From DASRYH01 sp035687245 (GTDB taxonomy: Bacteria; Actinomycetota; Coriobacteriia; Anaerosomatales; PHET01), in the NCBI GenBank assembly GCA_035687245.1, contig DASRYH010000050.1, positions 1-64,000 of the forward strand: a DNA stretch of 64,000 nucleotides. The letters run 5' to 3'. The notes beneath the pieces were generated by a model. It saw nothing but the letters and a program-made list of their open reading frames with translations. It had not been told where the DNA came from and searched no databases. Within the stretch, counting starts at the first letter, position 1; each line of letters starts with the position of its first letter. Of this stretch, positions 1 to 9,078 are shown piece by piece. Both the position numbers and the translations under genes were made by a program.

Positions 1-523
1 GTGCGAAGCTCCCGTTGTCGAACGGGGACGCCTCGACCGCATCCTCGGTCTCGCCGAGAAGCGCGCTGACGTCGTCGCTGGTTGAAACGACAGCGATCGA
101 CTTCAGGTTGTTCTCAAGCATGGAGCGATAGCGCTCGCGGAACTCCTCTTCGGCCTGCTTGATCCGCAAGAGCTCGCCGCGAACCTGCTGCTTCTTGGCC
201 AGCGCGTCGTTGACGATCTCCTTGGCGCGCGTGTTGGCGTGGGCCGTGATGTTATCGGCCTCGGCCTGCGCACGAGCGATGATGTCGTCGGATGAGCGCT
301 GGGCGGTCATCAGCGTGTTGTTGATCGTCTGGCGCTGCATCTCGAACTCGTTGAGCTTGCCCTGGATGGCGTCGAGCTTCTCAGAGAGGTCGATGTTCTC
401 CTTGAACAGGCGCTCGAACTCGTCGGCCACCTGGTCGAGGAACTGATCGACCTCTTCTTCGTTGTAGCCCCGCAGCGCGTGGCGGAACTCCTTATGGTGG
501 ATGTCGAGCGGTGTGAGCTTCAT
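1..523 (-). CDS. divIVA: DivIVA/Wag31 cell-pole and division protein (partial)
   Basis: The 3' end lies beyond the left edge, and about 174 codons are visible. The reverse-strand reading starts MKLTPLDIHHKEFRHALRGY, the DivIVA N-terminal membrane-binding domain, and continues with YNEEEVDQFLDQV and then a long charged coiled coil rich in Glu, Arg and Gln. DivIVA binds negatively curved membrane at poles and septa and recruits division or wall-growth proteins. It is the last visible gene of the sepF-proC-yggT-divIVA string, the usual place for divIVA downstream of ftsZ in Gram-positive bacteria. The frame is open to base 1. The identification is firm; the C-terminal length is unknown. Confidence 0.9.
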   Translation of the reverse strand, partial: MKLTPLDIHHKEFRHALRGYNEEEVDQFLDQVADEFERLFKENIDLSEKLDAIQGKLNEFEMQRQTINNTLMTAQRSSDDIIARAQAEADNITAHANTRAKEIVNDALAKKQQVRGELLRIKQAEEEFRERYRSMLENNLKSIAVVSTSDDVSALLGETEDAVEASPFDNGSFA

Positions 524-558
524 CGAAAGGTCTTTCTCTTCGGAGCCGTCGAGACGCT

Positions 559-807
559 TTACAGCACGCGGTGCAGCAGCGAGGTCAGAACGTTCAGCAC
601 AAGTATTGCCACGATCGGAGAGATATCAATCATCCCTATGGGCGGGATGATACGCCGAAACAGACCGAGATATGGCTCGCATACGCTGCCGAGCACCCGG
701 TAGATCTCTTCGAAGACCCCGGAGACCGGGAACCACGACATCAGCACGTAGATGATGATGAGCGTTGAGTAGAAGTAGAGGACCCTGTCGAGAACGTTGA
801 CGAGCAT
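559..807 (-). CDS. yggT: YggT family integral membrane protein
   Basis: This 82-residue protein has two hydrophobic segments (about residues 8-28 and 62-80). Between them lie the family signature SWFPVSG and the loop PYLGLFRRIIPPIGMID, with the Pro-rich RRIIPP motif typical of YggT/YlmG. The family is implicated in envelope or division functions in bacteria and in nucleoid distribution in plastids, but its molecular role is unclear. It follows proC by 3 bases and precedes divIVA by 35, the same order (sepF, ylmG, divIVA) seen in Firmicutes and Actinobacteria apart from the proC insertion. Confidence 0.9.
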   Translation of the reverse strand: MLVNVLDRVLYFYSTLIIIYVLMSWFPVSGVFEEIYRVLGSVCEPYLGLFRRIIPPIGMIDISPIVAILVLNVLTSLLHRVL

Positions 808-810
808 CGT

Positions 811-1617
811 CTAGCCCAGCTCCTCTGCGCGGGCGACGTTTGCACGTACCGCATCGTTGAAGGCGGCGCGCACCCCGCGCGCTTCGAGTACGTTGACGGC
901 CGCGATCGTCGTGCCGCCTGGGCTCGAGACGCCATCGATAAGCGCCTCGGGGTGCATCCCAGTCTCATCAAGCAGTTTGGCGGTGCCGCGCATCGTCTGG
1001 ATTGCAAGACGCTGGGCCACCGCGCGCGGCAGGCCCTGGGCGACTCCGGCGCGCGCAAGCGCATCGATGACCAGTGCGAAGTAGGCCGGACCTGAGCCTG
1101 AGACTGCGGTGCCGGCGTTCTGGTAGCGCTCGTCGATGACCACTGCATCGCCAATCGAGGCGAACAGCTCGCGCACCATCTCTGCCTGCTCAGCGCTTGC
1201 CGATGCGCCCGCGCTCACAAGCGCCATGCCCTCGCCTACCATCGCGGGCGTGTTCGGCATGACGCGTACGACCGCCGACCCTTCGGGAAGCATCGACTCG
1301 AGCTTGGCGGTCGATATGCCAGCGGCGATCGAAACCACGACTGCGCCGGCGAGCTTGTCGGCGATATCGGCGACCACCGCGGGAAGGATCTGCGGCTTCA
1401 CGGCGAGCATCACGAGATCGGCCGGCAGAGCCTCATCGGCAGAAGCGGCAACCGCAACCCCCGTCGAGTTCGCGAGCTGCTTGCGCAGCTGCTCTTGCGG
1501 CTCGACGACGGTGACCGCCAAAGGGTCGACTGCCGAAGCCGCCAGCCAACCTGAGACGATTGCACCGCCCATGACGCCGCCGCCAATGACGGTGATGCGC
1601 CCGGTAGTGATCTTCAT
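811..1617 (-). CDS. proC: Pyrroline-5-carboxylate reductase
   Basis: A 268-residue protein, the normal length for ProC, which reduces 1-pyrroline-5-carboxylate to L-proline with NAD(P)H in the cytoplasm. The N-terminus has a Rossmann dinucleotide-binding motif (VIGGGVMGGAIVSGW). VKPQILPAV and VRVMPNTPAMVGEG are diagnostic, and the C-terminal signature SGSGPAYFALVIDALA followed by SPGGTTIAAVNVLE matches the P5CR dimerisation domain. It starts 3 bases after sepF, so it is very likely translated from the same message. proC is found in this position (near sepF/yggT) in some Gram-positive genomes, but it has no known division role. Confidence 0.95.
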   Translation of the reverse strand: MKITTGRITVIGGGVMGGAIVSGWLAASAVDPLAVTVVEPQEQLRKQLANSTGVAVAASADEALPADLVMLAVKPQILPAVVADIADKLAGAVVVSIAAGISTAKLESMLPEGSAVVRVMPNTPAMVGEGMALVSAGASASAEQAEMVRELFASIGDAVVIDERYQNAGTAVSGSGPAYFALVIDALARAGVAQGLPRAVAQRLAIQTMRGTAKLLDETGMHPEALIDGVSSPGGTTIAAVNVLEARGVRAAFNDAVRANVARAEELG

Positions 1618-1620
1618 GCG

Positions 1621-2184
1621 CTACTCCCCGCCGAACAGGCCGGTATCGCGAAGTCGACGCCTGTCGGCGTCAGAGACCTCCACGTTGTGCGGCGACAGCA
1701 TGAAGACGCGCTCGGAGACCTTCTGGAGTCCGCCATCGAGCCCGTAGGTGAGGCCGGATGCGAAGTCGAGCAGCCGCTTGGCAAGCTCGGGTGATGAGGA
1801 TGTCAGGTTCAGAATCACCGGAGTCCCCTCCTTGAACTTGTCCGCGATCGACTGCGCCTCGCTGAAGCTGCGCGGCTCGACGATGTGCATCTTGACCTGC
1901 GGGGATACCGGAGTCACCGACGCGGCGCCTGTGGGAACGCTACGCAGCGGCGTGCCGCTCGCGGCGCGAGCGCGGTCGAGATCCGGGCCGCGGTCGACAC
2001 GTCGAACGGCGTTCGGATTCGCTCCCGAACCATAAGGTGAAGAGTGAGAGTAGTTGCTGGGAGGCGGAGCCCACTCGTCTTCGGTCTCGGCGGGATCGCT
2101 GTAGTACTCGTCTTCGTCGTAGTACTCGTCGTCCCACTCGTCTTCGAGGCCCAGACGGACCTTGATACGGTGCCAGAGGCTCAC
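1621..2184 (-). CDS. sepF: SepF, FtsZ membrane anchor
   Basis: A 187-residue protein with three parts. There is an N-terminal amphipathic segment (MSLWHRIKVRLGL) that would lie in the membrane, an acidic, Tyr-rich linker, and a C-terminal SepF domain (about residues 98-187) with PVILNLTSSSPELAKRLLDF, SGLTYGLDG and VFMLSPHNVEV. SepF tethers FtsZ filaments to the membrane and is essential in actinobacteria, which lack FtsA. That fits the absence of ftsA from this cluster. The GTG start at 2184 has GGGAG six bases upstream. It lies between yggS and proC. Confidence 0.95.
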   Translation of the reverse strand: MSLWHRIKVRLGLEDEWDDEYYDEDEYYSDPAETEDEWAPPPSNYSHSSPYGSGANPNAVRRVDRGPDLDRARAASGTPLRSVPTGAASVTPVSPQVKMHIVEPRSFSEAQSIADKFKEGTPVILNLTSSSPELAKRLLDFASGLTYGLDGGLQKVSERVFMLSPHNVEVSDADRRRLRDTGLFGGE

Positions 2185-2205
2185 CGACGGCTCCCTTGTG
2201 CGTCG

Positions 2206-2883
2206 TTATCGGCCGAAGATGGCGCGACCGACCCGAACGATCGTCGAACCCTCTTCCACTGCCACTTTAAAGTCGTTTGTCATCCCCATGGAAAGCTCGT
2301 CTAACTCTACACCATTAAGGGGCATCTCCCGCAGCGAGTCACGCACGTCCTTGAGCTCGCGGAAGACCCATCGGGCGTCCTCGGGACGGCCGAAAGGCGC
2401 CATGGTCATCAGCCCCCGAACGAGCAGTCCGGGCATCGATGATGCGGCCACCAACGCCTCGGTCAGCTCGGCGGGTTCAAAGCCATGCTTGGACTGTTCG
2501 CCACTCACGTTGACCTGCAGCAGCACGTGCTGGACGCAGTCGATAGCGCTGGCCCTCTTCGAGACCTCTTCGAGCAGTCTGACGGAGTCGACAGAGTGAA
2601 TCAGTGACGCTCGACCAACGATGTCTTTGACCTTGTTAGTCTGAAGCGTCCCGATGAAGTGCCAGTCGATGTCGGGGAACAGACCGTACTTGCCCAGGAA
2701 CTCCTGGACACGGTTCTCGCCGAAGTCACACGCGCCCGCGTCTGCGGCAGCTCGGATGTCCTCGATGCCAACGGTCTTGGTGACAGCCACGATGGTGACG
2801 TCGGAGGCGACTCGGCCTGAGACGTCGGCTGCATCAGCTACCTGCCGCCGAACCGCCTCGAGGCGGGCAGCGACGGTGCCCAT
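2206..2883 (-). CDS. yggS: YggS/YlmE family PLP homeostasis protein
   Basis: A 225-residue PLP-binding protein of the alanine-racemase-like TIM-barrel fold (PROSC/YggS). The family buffers pyridoxal phosphate and affects amino-acid pools; it has no known catalytic turnover. The Schiff-base lysine lies in TIVAVTKTV. FGENRVQEF, DWHFIGTLQTNKVK, MGLL-type and GLMTMAP motifs, and LSMGMTNDFKVAVEEGST near the end, are the family signatures. A longer reading starts at 2934 inside phoU, but the ATG at 2883 has GGGGAG six bases upstream and lies 4 bases after the phoU stop, so I prefer it. The arrangement suggests translational coupling to phoU. Confidence 0.92.
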   Translation of the reverse strand: MGTVAARLEAVRRQVADAADVSGRVASDVTIVAVTKTVGIEDIRAAADAGACDFGENRVQEFLGKYGLFPDIDWHFIGTLQTNKVKDIVGRASLIHSVDSVRLLEEVSKRASAIDCVQHVLLQVNVSGEQSKHGFEPAELTEALVAASSMPGLLVRGLMTMAPFGRPEDARWVFRELKDVRDSLREMPLNGVELDELSMGMTNDFKVAVEEGSTIVRVGRAIFGR

Positions 2884-2887
2884 CGGG

Positions 2888-3559
2888 TCACTCCCCGCCC
2901 GTGGTGGCGTCGCTCGCGGCCCAGTCACGCTCACCGGTGATCAGGTACGCCAGACGCTCTCCGATATCGACCGCGTTGTCGGCGATGCGCTCGAGATAGC
3001 GGCTCGCGAGCACCATGGAAGAGGCCCACTCGATCTCTTCTTCTTCGTGCAAACGAGCGAGCTCGCGGAAGAACTGCTTGTAGAGATGGTCGATCGGCTC
3101 GTCGAGCTCGGGCAGCTTGCGCGCCAGCTCGAGGTCGCGATTCTGCAGGGCCTCACGCGTGGTATCGAGCACCCGGTAGACGAGATTACCCTGCGCCTGG
3201 ATGAGGTCGTAGAGCGTCTGCGGGCCCTGACGACCGGCGGTGCGGCGAGCAGCCTTCGCGATGTTGACAGCCAGGTCGGCCATGCGCTCGAGATGCATCG
3301 TGATGAAGGTCAGCGACTGCAAGAGCCGCAGATCGCGCGCGACCGGGAACTGCGTAGCGATCGTCTCAAGGACACGCTCCTCAACGCCAAGGCAGCGCGC
3401 GTCGATGGCGTCGTCACCATCGATAATCGCCTGAGCGGCGTCCGCGTCGCCGGTGATGAGCGCCGTGACCGCCTGCCGGGTCGCCTTGGTGACCTCTTCG
3501 ACGATATCGACGACTTCTGTCTGAAGGTCCTTGAGTTCCTGCCTGAACTGCTCGCGCAT
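2888..3559 (-). CDS. phoU: Phosphate-specific transport accessory protein PhoU
   Basis: A 223-residue PhoU with the two helical-bundle repeats, each carrying the metal-binding E/DxxxD-type motif (IIDGDDAIDARCLGVEERVL in the first half, LDEPIDHLYKQ and YLERIADNAVDIGE in the second). PhoU connects the PstSCAB transporter to the Pho two-component kinase and represses the Pho response when phosphate is plentiful. The ATG at 3559 is preceded by GAGGAG at good spacing. It lies 105 bases downstream of pstB, with its own candidate promoter and a palindrome in between. yggS follows 4 bases later. Confidence 0.95.
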   Translation of the reverse strand: MREQFRQELKDLQTEVVDIVEEVTKATRQAVTALITGDADAAQAIIDGDDAIDARCLGVEERVLETIATQFPVARDLRLLQSLTFITMHLERMADLAVNIAKAARRTAGRQGPQTLYDLIQAQGNLVYRVLDTTREALQNRDLELARKLPELDEPIDHLYKQFFRELARLHEEEEIEWASSMVLASRYLERIADNAVDIGERLAYLITGERDWAASDATTGGE

Positions 3560-3590
3560 TTGCTGACTCCTCGAAAACGATGTTCGAACC

Positions 3591-3619
3591 AGTATAGCCG
3601 CGTAGGCACCTCACCTAAG
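3591..3619 (-). promoter_or_regulatory. Candidate phoU promoter
   Basis: On the minus strand a TATACT -10 hexamer lies at 3596-3591. A weak CTTAGG lies 17 bases upstream at 3619-3614. The -10 is close to consensus and sits 31 bases before the phoU ATG. The -35 is poor and falls inside a palindrome, consistent with an activated or repressed promoter. Inference from sequence only. Confidence 0.45.
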
Positions 3620-3629
3620 TGAAGTGCTT
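3604..3629 (-). repeat. 26-bp palindrome between pstB and phoU
   Basis: The arms are AGGCACCTCAC and GTGAAGTGCTT around a CTAA centre, pairing at 9 of 11 positions with two further G-T wobbles. It overlaps the -35 of the candidate phoU promoter and lies 35 bases past the pstB stop. It could be an operator or an RNA hairpin that ends or protects the pst message. There is no U-run, so a classical intrinsic terminator is less likely. Confidence 0.5.
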
Positions 3630-3664
3630 GTAAGAAAGCGGTAAACCAATTGCTCCGACGGTGA

Positions 3665-4477
<813 letters not shown>

Positions 4478-4481
4478 GCGC

Positions 4482-5309
4482 CTACACCTTCCGGTAGTGC
4501 TTCAGGATCCACCTGGAGCTCAGGTTGAACCCGAGGATCATGATCATCAGTAGCAGTGCCGTGCCATACGCGGCGGGCAGGTTGATGCCCTCCACGGCCA
4601 AGAGGTAGAGGTGCACGGTCATCGGACGACCGGACTGGAGCGGACTGATAGGCAGGTTGATGGCCTGCCCCATCGTGTAGAAGACCACGGCGGTTTCACC
4701 CACGGCGCGACCGGTGGCCAGCACGATGCCCGTGATGATGCGCGGCGTCGCGGCGGGCAGCACGACCTTGCTGACCGTCTGCCACTTGGTGGCACCGAGA
4801 CCGTACGAGCCCCAGCGGATGTAGCGGGGCACGGCGCGGATCGCCTCTTCGGTGGCTCGCATGACGATCGGCAGCATGAGCAGCGACAGCGCCATCGACG
4901 CGGAGAGCATCGAGAGACCCAAGTGCATCGTCTCCACGAACAAAGCGAAGCCGAAGAGGCCCATGACGATTGAAGGCACGCTCGCAAGAGAGTCGGCTGC
5001 GAAACGGATCAGCGAGACGATGCGGCCTTGGTGCGCGTACTCCGCCAAGTAGACGGCAGCGAGCACGGCAACCGGCGTGCAGATCAGCATCGACAGCCCG
5101 GTCACGTAAAGCGTCGAGATGATCGTGGGCCAGATACCTCCCTCTGCGTTCACGCCGTGCGGCCATGTGAAGATGAACGCGGGCGACAGCGCCCGCACGC
5201 CGTTGACGAAGACGTAGAGGATGATCGCGCCGAGCATGGCGACGGTAATGCCCGCGGCCAACCACAGGATACCGACGGCGATGTTGTTGGTGATTCTCTT
5301 GTCGACCAT
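4482..5309 (-). CDS. pstA: Phosphate ABC transporter permease PstA
   Basis: A 275-residue permease with about six membrane segments. It carries the BPD_transp_1 coupling-helix (EAA-type) region EEAIRAVPRYIRWGSYGLGA, and SVPSIVMGLFGFALF is typical of PstA. With PstC it forms the membrane channel of the PstSCAB importer. Its first base shares position 5309 with the last base of pstC (a one-base overlap), indicating translational coupling. Confidence 0.95.
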   Translation of the reverse strand: MVDKRITNNIAVGILWLAAGITVAMLGAIILYVFVNGVRALSPAFIFTWPHGVNAEGGIWPTIISTLYVTGLSMLICTPVAVLAAVYLAEYAHQGRIVSLIRFAADSLASVPSIVMGLFGFALFVETMHLGLSMLSASMALSLLMLPIVMRATEEAIRAVPRYIRWGSYGLGATKWQTVSKVVLPAATPRIITGIVLATGRAVGETAVVFYTMGQAINLPISPLQSGRPMTVHLYLLAVEGINLPAAYGTALLLMIMILGFNLSSRWILKHYRKV

Positions 5310-6214
5310 TAGTCCCTCAACCTAGACATGAGCCTTACAGCCAGTACCAGACCCATCGAGATCAGGAAGAGCAGGGCGGCCATGCCGAACAACGCCGTGC
5401 GATGCGTGCCTGTGGAGTAGCCCATGTCCATGACGATCTGACTGGTCAACGTGGCCATCGGGCCGCCCATCCCGTGGAAGAACACCGGCGCGCCGCCAAC
5501 GAGCATGAGCACCGCCATCGTCTCTCCCACCGCGCGGCCCATGCCAAGAATGATCGCGTCCACGATGCCGATCTTCGCGGCGGGCACGACAACTTTGTAG
5601 ATCGTCTGCCACTGTGTGGCGCCCATTGCGAAGCTTGCCTCACGGATTCCCATGGGAATCGAGCCGAGGGCGTCTTCTGAGAGGGCAGCAATCGTCGGAA
5701 CGATCATGATCGCCAGGATGATGGCGGCCGACGCGGGCCCGAAACCAACGCCGCCGGTGATCTGTCCCACGATCGGGCGAAGCACGATGACGCCGAAGAA
5801 GCCGTAGACCACCGACGGTATGCCCGCGAGCAGCTCCACGGCCGGTCGGACGATCTTCCGGATCATCGGGGTCGCAATCTCCGACAGGAAGACGGCAGTG
5901 CCCACGGCAAGCGGCGTACCGAGAACCAAAGCACCCAGGGTGACGATGAACGAGCCCTGCATGAGCGGCAGAATGCCGAACTTCTCGTCCGAAGAGACCC
6001 ATTCAGTGCCCAGAAGGAACTTACTGATGCCGTACTCACGCACGATTGGAGACGCCTTGAATCCGACGAACGCGAAGATGAGTGCGACGGCCAGAACCGC
6101 TACAAACGCGCAAAGGAAGAAGAGCGTGGCCAGCAGCCCCTCCTTTATCTGCGTCTGGCGCGAGACCATCTGCAGCTCGCCCGTCGAAGGCTTCACCCCA
6201 TCGGGAGGTGTCAT
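5309..6214 (-). CDS. pstC: Phosphate ABC transporter permease PstC
   Basis: A 301-residue permease with about six transmembrane helices. The first long helix is LATLFFLCAFVAVLAVALIF. GIPSVVYGFFGVIVL and the cytoplasmic coupling loop EDALGSIPMGIREASFAMGA identify PstC rather than PstA. It is the partner of PstA in the phosphate channel. It begins immediately after pstS (stop at 6215) and overlaps pstA by one base. Confidence 0.95.
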   Translation of the reverse strand: MTPPDGVKPSTGELQMVSRQTQIKEGLLATLFFLCAFVAVLAVALIFAFVGFKASPIVREYGISKFLLGTEWVSSDEKFGILPLMQGSFIVTLGALVLGTPLAVGTAVFLSEIATPMIRKIVRPAVELLAGIPSVVYGFFGVIVLRPIVGQITGGVGFGPASAAIILAIMIVPTIAALSEDALGSIPMGIREASFAMGATQWQTIYKVVVPAAKIGIVDAIILGMGRAVGETMAVLMLVGGAPVFFHGMGGPMATLTSQIVMDMGYSTGTHRTALFGMAALLFLISMGLVLAVRLMSRLRD

Positions 6215-7057
6215 CTACTCCGACCCTTCCTTCACAGGCACGAAGCCCGCATCGACGACAACGCCGTTCTGGACCTCGTCCGAAAGAACGTAGTCGACGA
6301 ACTCCTTGGTCAGACCGCTCGGCTCGCCCTTAGTGAAGAAGTGCAGCGTACGAGCGATGGGATATGTCTTGTCGGCAACCGTCTCCTCCGACGGGGTCAC
6401 GCCATCGATCACGAGCGCCTTCACCGCCGTGGCGGTGAATCGCGGCTCTACGAAACCGACCGAGATGTAGCCAACGGCGCTTGGTGTGCGAGCGACGACA
6501 TCGCGCACCTGCCCGGTACCGGGCAGAACCACCGCGTATTTGTCGAAGTGCGCGTCATCGCCCATGACGATCTTCTTGAACGCCTCGCGGGTCCCGGACG
6601 CTTCGTCGCGGTTGACGAGATCGATCTTGAGGTCGGCTCCGCCGACTTCGCTCCAGTTGGTGATCTTGCCGGCGAAGATGTCGCGCAGCTGGTCCAGCGT
6701 GAGCTGCTTGACCGGGTTGTCCGGGTTCACGATCACCGCGATGCCGTCAAAGGCGATGGGAGTGTCGATGAGCCCGAGACCCTCTTCCTCCTCCTTGAGG
6801 TCGCGCGAAGAGGTACCGATGTCGCTCGTGCCCGCGGCCACCGCCTCGATACCCGCCGAAGAGCCGAGACCTGAGACCAGGACGCTCGTGCCCGAATTGG
6901 CACTCTCGAAGCCCTCACGGGCCTGTTCGGCGATGGGGAGGATGGTCGTCGAGCCAGTGACGATCACCTGCTTGCTGTTGCCGCTCCGCGAACCGGAGCA
7001 ACCTCCAGCGCCCAGCAGAAGGACAGCGCACAGCATCAGGGGGAGGAACCGATGCAC
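6215..7057 (-). CDS. pstS: Phosphate-binding lipoprotein PstS
   Basis: Periplasmic-type phosphate-binding protein that delivers phosphate to PstCA. A lipoprotein signal peptide is visible (MHRFLPLMLCAVLLLGAGGC, cysteine as lipid anchor). The phosphate-binding fold follows with VTGSTTILPIAEQ, SGLGSSAGIEAVAAGTSDIG, SSRDLKEEE, KITNWSEVGG and RDEASGTREAFKK. I chose the GTG at 7057 because it gives a complete signal peptide; an ATG at 7036 would also work and overlaps the pgeF stop in a TGATG. A still longer reading to 7159 lies wholly inside pgeF and adds no sensible signal. No good ribosome-binding site is seen, so coupling to pgeF translation is likely. Confidence 0.9.
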   Translation of the reverse strand: MHRFLPLMLCAVLLLGAGGCSGSRSGNSKQVIVTGSTTILPIAEQAREGFESANSGTSVLVSGLGSSAGIEAVAAGTSDIGTSSRDLKEEEEGLGLIDTPIAFDGIAVIVNPDNPVKQLTLDQLRDIFAGKITNWSEVGGADLKIDLVNRDEASGTREAFKKIVMGDDAHFDKYAVVLPGTGQVRDVVARTPSAVGYISVGFVEPRFTATAVKALVIDGVTPSEETVADKTYPIARTLHFFTKGEPSGLTKEFVDYVLSDEVQNGVVVDAGFVPVKEGSE

Positions 7058-7872
7058 GCGAGGGCGCCGTGCCTGCCCGTCGTGCCGTTCTCCGCCCGAT
7101 ATGAATAGAACGCGTGTGTCTCGTCGGCCGTACACGTGCCGAGAGAAGCGATCCGCCACTGTGCTACTCCAGCGTCTTCAAGACTCTGACGAACGGTGAA
7201 CTCAAGATCCAAGTGGCCCGATTCGGCCCGCGCAAGAGTACCAAACGTGTTAACGAAATGCGAAAGGATTTCGTCGGAGACTTCGTAACAACACGACCTC
7301 ACGTGAGGGCCGATGTAGGCCAGCAAGTCGGAGGTGCGGCACTCAGCGACTTGAGAGAGTCGACGTGCCGTCTTGCCGGGCAACGATGCCAGCGAACCCC
7401 GCCATCCTGCGTGCACTACCGCTACCACGGGCCCCGGAGCCACGATCACCACCGGCACGCAGTCCGCGAAGCACATGAGCAGCGGTGTGCCCGGCTCGGC
7501 CGTGAGCAGCGCATCCGTCTCCCGCACCGGTGGGCGGCCGTCTGCGGCAAATGCGCCTTCGCCCGCTTCCGCGTCGCCGACGACAACGATCGACTCACCG
7601 TGCACCTGTTCGGCGGAGACGAGCCTGTCCCTGCACGACCCGAGACCGAGTGCCTCGAGCACGATGGTGCGGTTGCGATCGACGTCATCGGGTATGTCAC
7701 CAACGTGACCGGCCAGGTTGAGGGAGGCGTACGGCGGAGCGCTCACTCCCCCTTCTCTGCCAGTGAACGCCACCGTGACCCCGCATTCGGCGGCCAGCCG
7801 TTCGTCGTACCAGATCGCAGGTCTGTTGCTTAGTGGAAGAAGTTGGGGAGTATGGTCATTAAGGGATGCCAT
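7036..7872 (-). CDS. pgeF: PgeF/YlmD multicopper-oxidase-fold (laccase domain) protein
   Basis: A 278-residue protein of the YfiH/YlmD family. Members have purine nucleoside phosphorylase or adenosine deaminase activity and, in E. coli, act as a peptidoglycan editing factor. The three zinc/active-site residues are visible as His in SAEQVHGES, Cys in LMCFADCVPV and His in VVHAGWRGS. The start is taken at the ATG at 7872, preceded by GGGAG at 5 bases; an upstream reading to 7953 lacks family similarity. The gene normally follows ftsZ in Gram-positive bacteria. Here a plus-strand DUF4013 gene lies between it and ftsZ. Confidence 0.92.
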   Translation of the reverse strand: MASLNDHTPQLLPLSNRPAIWYDERLAAECGVTVAFTGREGGVSAPPYASLNLAGHVGDIPDDVDRNRTIVLEALGLGSCRDRLVSAEQVHGESIVVVGDAEAGEGAFAADGRPPVRETDALLTAEPGTPLLMCFADCVPVVIVAPGPVVAVVHAGWRGSLASLPGKTARRLSQVAECRTSDLLAYIGPHVRSCCYEVSDEILSHFVNTFGTLARAESGHLDLEFTVRQSLEDAGVAQWRIASLGTCTADETHAFYSYRAENGTTGRHGALACIGSSP

Positions 7873-7979
7873 GGGGACTCCCAACGTGATTTGATGGCTG
7901 GAGTGAAGCTGTCGGATGTCGCTCGCGCGCAGGGGCGCGCTGACTGTCAGCATCTCACACCAACGCGAGAGAGGCGGGC

Positions 7980-8891
7980 ATGATGATCGATCTGGGTAGA
8001 GCGTTCAGAGCACCATTCGATGATCCGGGCTGGGTGAAGAAGACGCTATTCGGCCTCCTGTGGGGGCTGCTGGGCGTCACGGCACCTGCCATCTACGGCG
8101 CGCAGGTCGAATACATCCGCGGAGTCTCGCGCGGCGACGAGCGTCTACCGGAGTGGGACGACTTCGGTAAGAAGTGGGTCGAGGGCTTCATGATCAGCCT
8201 CGCCGGATTCATCTACTTCTTGCCGGCGTTCGCGCTGATCTTGTTCTCGCTGGTGCCTGTCCTCATGGCAAGCGATGGCAATAGCAACGCTCTTGGTGCG
8301 CTGGCCGGTGGCACGATGTGCCTCGTGTGGCTCGTCGTCATCGTCTACACCGTCGCCATCTCGGTGTTGTTCAGCGCAGCAACCGTGCACTACGCGATGA
8401 GTGGCTCCTTCGGCGCGTTCTTCCAGTTCGGCGACATCCTCGCCAAGGTGCGAGGCGGAAGCGGCTACTGGACCGCATGGCTCTACGTCCTGCTCATCTC
8501 CTTCGCAGGCTCCACGGTAAGTAGCATTCTGAGCGCGACCGGAATCGGCTACATCCTGTTCGGCGCGGTCATGTACTTGATGGCCATGATGAGCGGGCAT
8601 GTCTTCGGCCAGTGGGCGCGCGACGCGTACGGCATCGCGGCTCCTGCTGCGGCACCTGCCGCTCCGGCCGGCTACGCTGCTCCGGCAGCGCCCGTCGCTC
8701 CGAGCTACCAGCCGCCCGCGGCTCCCGCACCGCAGCCTCCCGCGCAGACCTATGTGCCAACAGCGCCACAGCCGCCTGCGGCACCCGTACCGCCCGCTCC
8801 TGAGCCGCCGGCGCCTTACGCGCCTCCCGCAACTCCCGAACCGCCTGTGGCACCCCCGGTCGAGCCGCCAGCGGCCCCACCGGTCGAATAG
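7980..8891 (+). CDS. DUF4013 family membrane protein with Pro/Ala-rich tail
   Basis: A 303-residue protein. Residues 1 to about 215 form a polytopic domain of four or five hydrophobic segments (TLFGLLWGLLGV, FMISLAGFIYFLPAFALILF, CLVWLVVIVYTVAISVLF, YVLLISFAGSTVSSIL), and the N-terminal region (AFRAPFDDPGWVKKTLFG, GVSRGDERLPEWDDFGKKW) matches the DUF4013 pattern. The last 85 or so residues are low-complexity Pro-Ala repeats (PAAPAP, PPAPEPP), probably a flexible extracytoplasmic or cytoplasmic tail. The function is unknown. It is divergent from pgeF and faces ftsZ tail to tail across two terminators, an isolated plus-strand gene inside the division cluster. Confidence 0.85.
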   Translation: MMIDLGRAFRAPFDDPGWVKKTLFGLLWGLLGVTAPAIYGAQVEYIRGVSRGDERLPEWDDFGKKWVEGFMISLAGFIYFLPAFALILFSLVPVLMASDGNSNALGALAGGTMCLVWLVVIVYTVAISVLFSAATVHYAMSGSFGAFFQFGDILAKVRGGSGYWTAWLYVLLISFAGSTVSSILSATGIGYILFGAVMYLMAMMSGHVFGQWARDAYGIAAPAAAPAAPAGYAAPAAPVAPSYQPPAAPAPQPPAQTYVPTAPQPPAAPVPPAPEPPAPYAPPATPEPPVAPPVEPPAAPPVE

Positions 8892-8913
8892 CCCCTCACT
8901 AGCTGCAGCAAAC

Positions 8914-8948
8914 AAGGCCGCCTACCCCGTCTCGGGGTGGGCGGCCTT
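8914..8948 (+). terminator. Intrinsic terminator after the DUF4013 gene
   Basis: A 16-bp stem (AAGGCCGCC...GGCGGCCTT outside, ACCCCG/CGGGGT inside) closes a short loop 22 bases after the DUF4013 stop codon. The downstream run is only TTCACTT. The symmetrical A/T ends mean it could also act on the opposite strand. Confidence 0.8.
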
Positions 8949-8999
8949 CACTTGTGCGGCGGGACTGAGTATCAAGCCGCGTGTGGACTCAAAGACAAA

Positions 9000-9043
9000 G
9001 GACCCGGTTGCGGCGAGGTCGGGCCGTCGTCGCAACCGGGTCC
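9000..9043 (-). terminator. Intrinsic terminator after ftsZ
   Basis: A 13-bp perfect stem (GGACCCGGTTGCG with CGCAACCGGGTCC) extends by a G-T pair and three more pairs to a 10-base loop. On the minus strand it is followed by TTTGTCTTTG. It lies about 35 bases beyond the ftsZ stop and closes the dcw transcript. Confidence 0.85.
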
Positions 9044-9078
9044 AAACTGTCTCGCCCCGTGGGGCGGAGATTCGCTAC

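Noticed and set aside
6215..7159. Extended pstS start at 7159
   Set aside because: The added residues lie entirely within pgeF and put 35 or so hydrophilic residues before the signal peptide.
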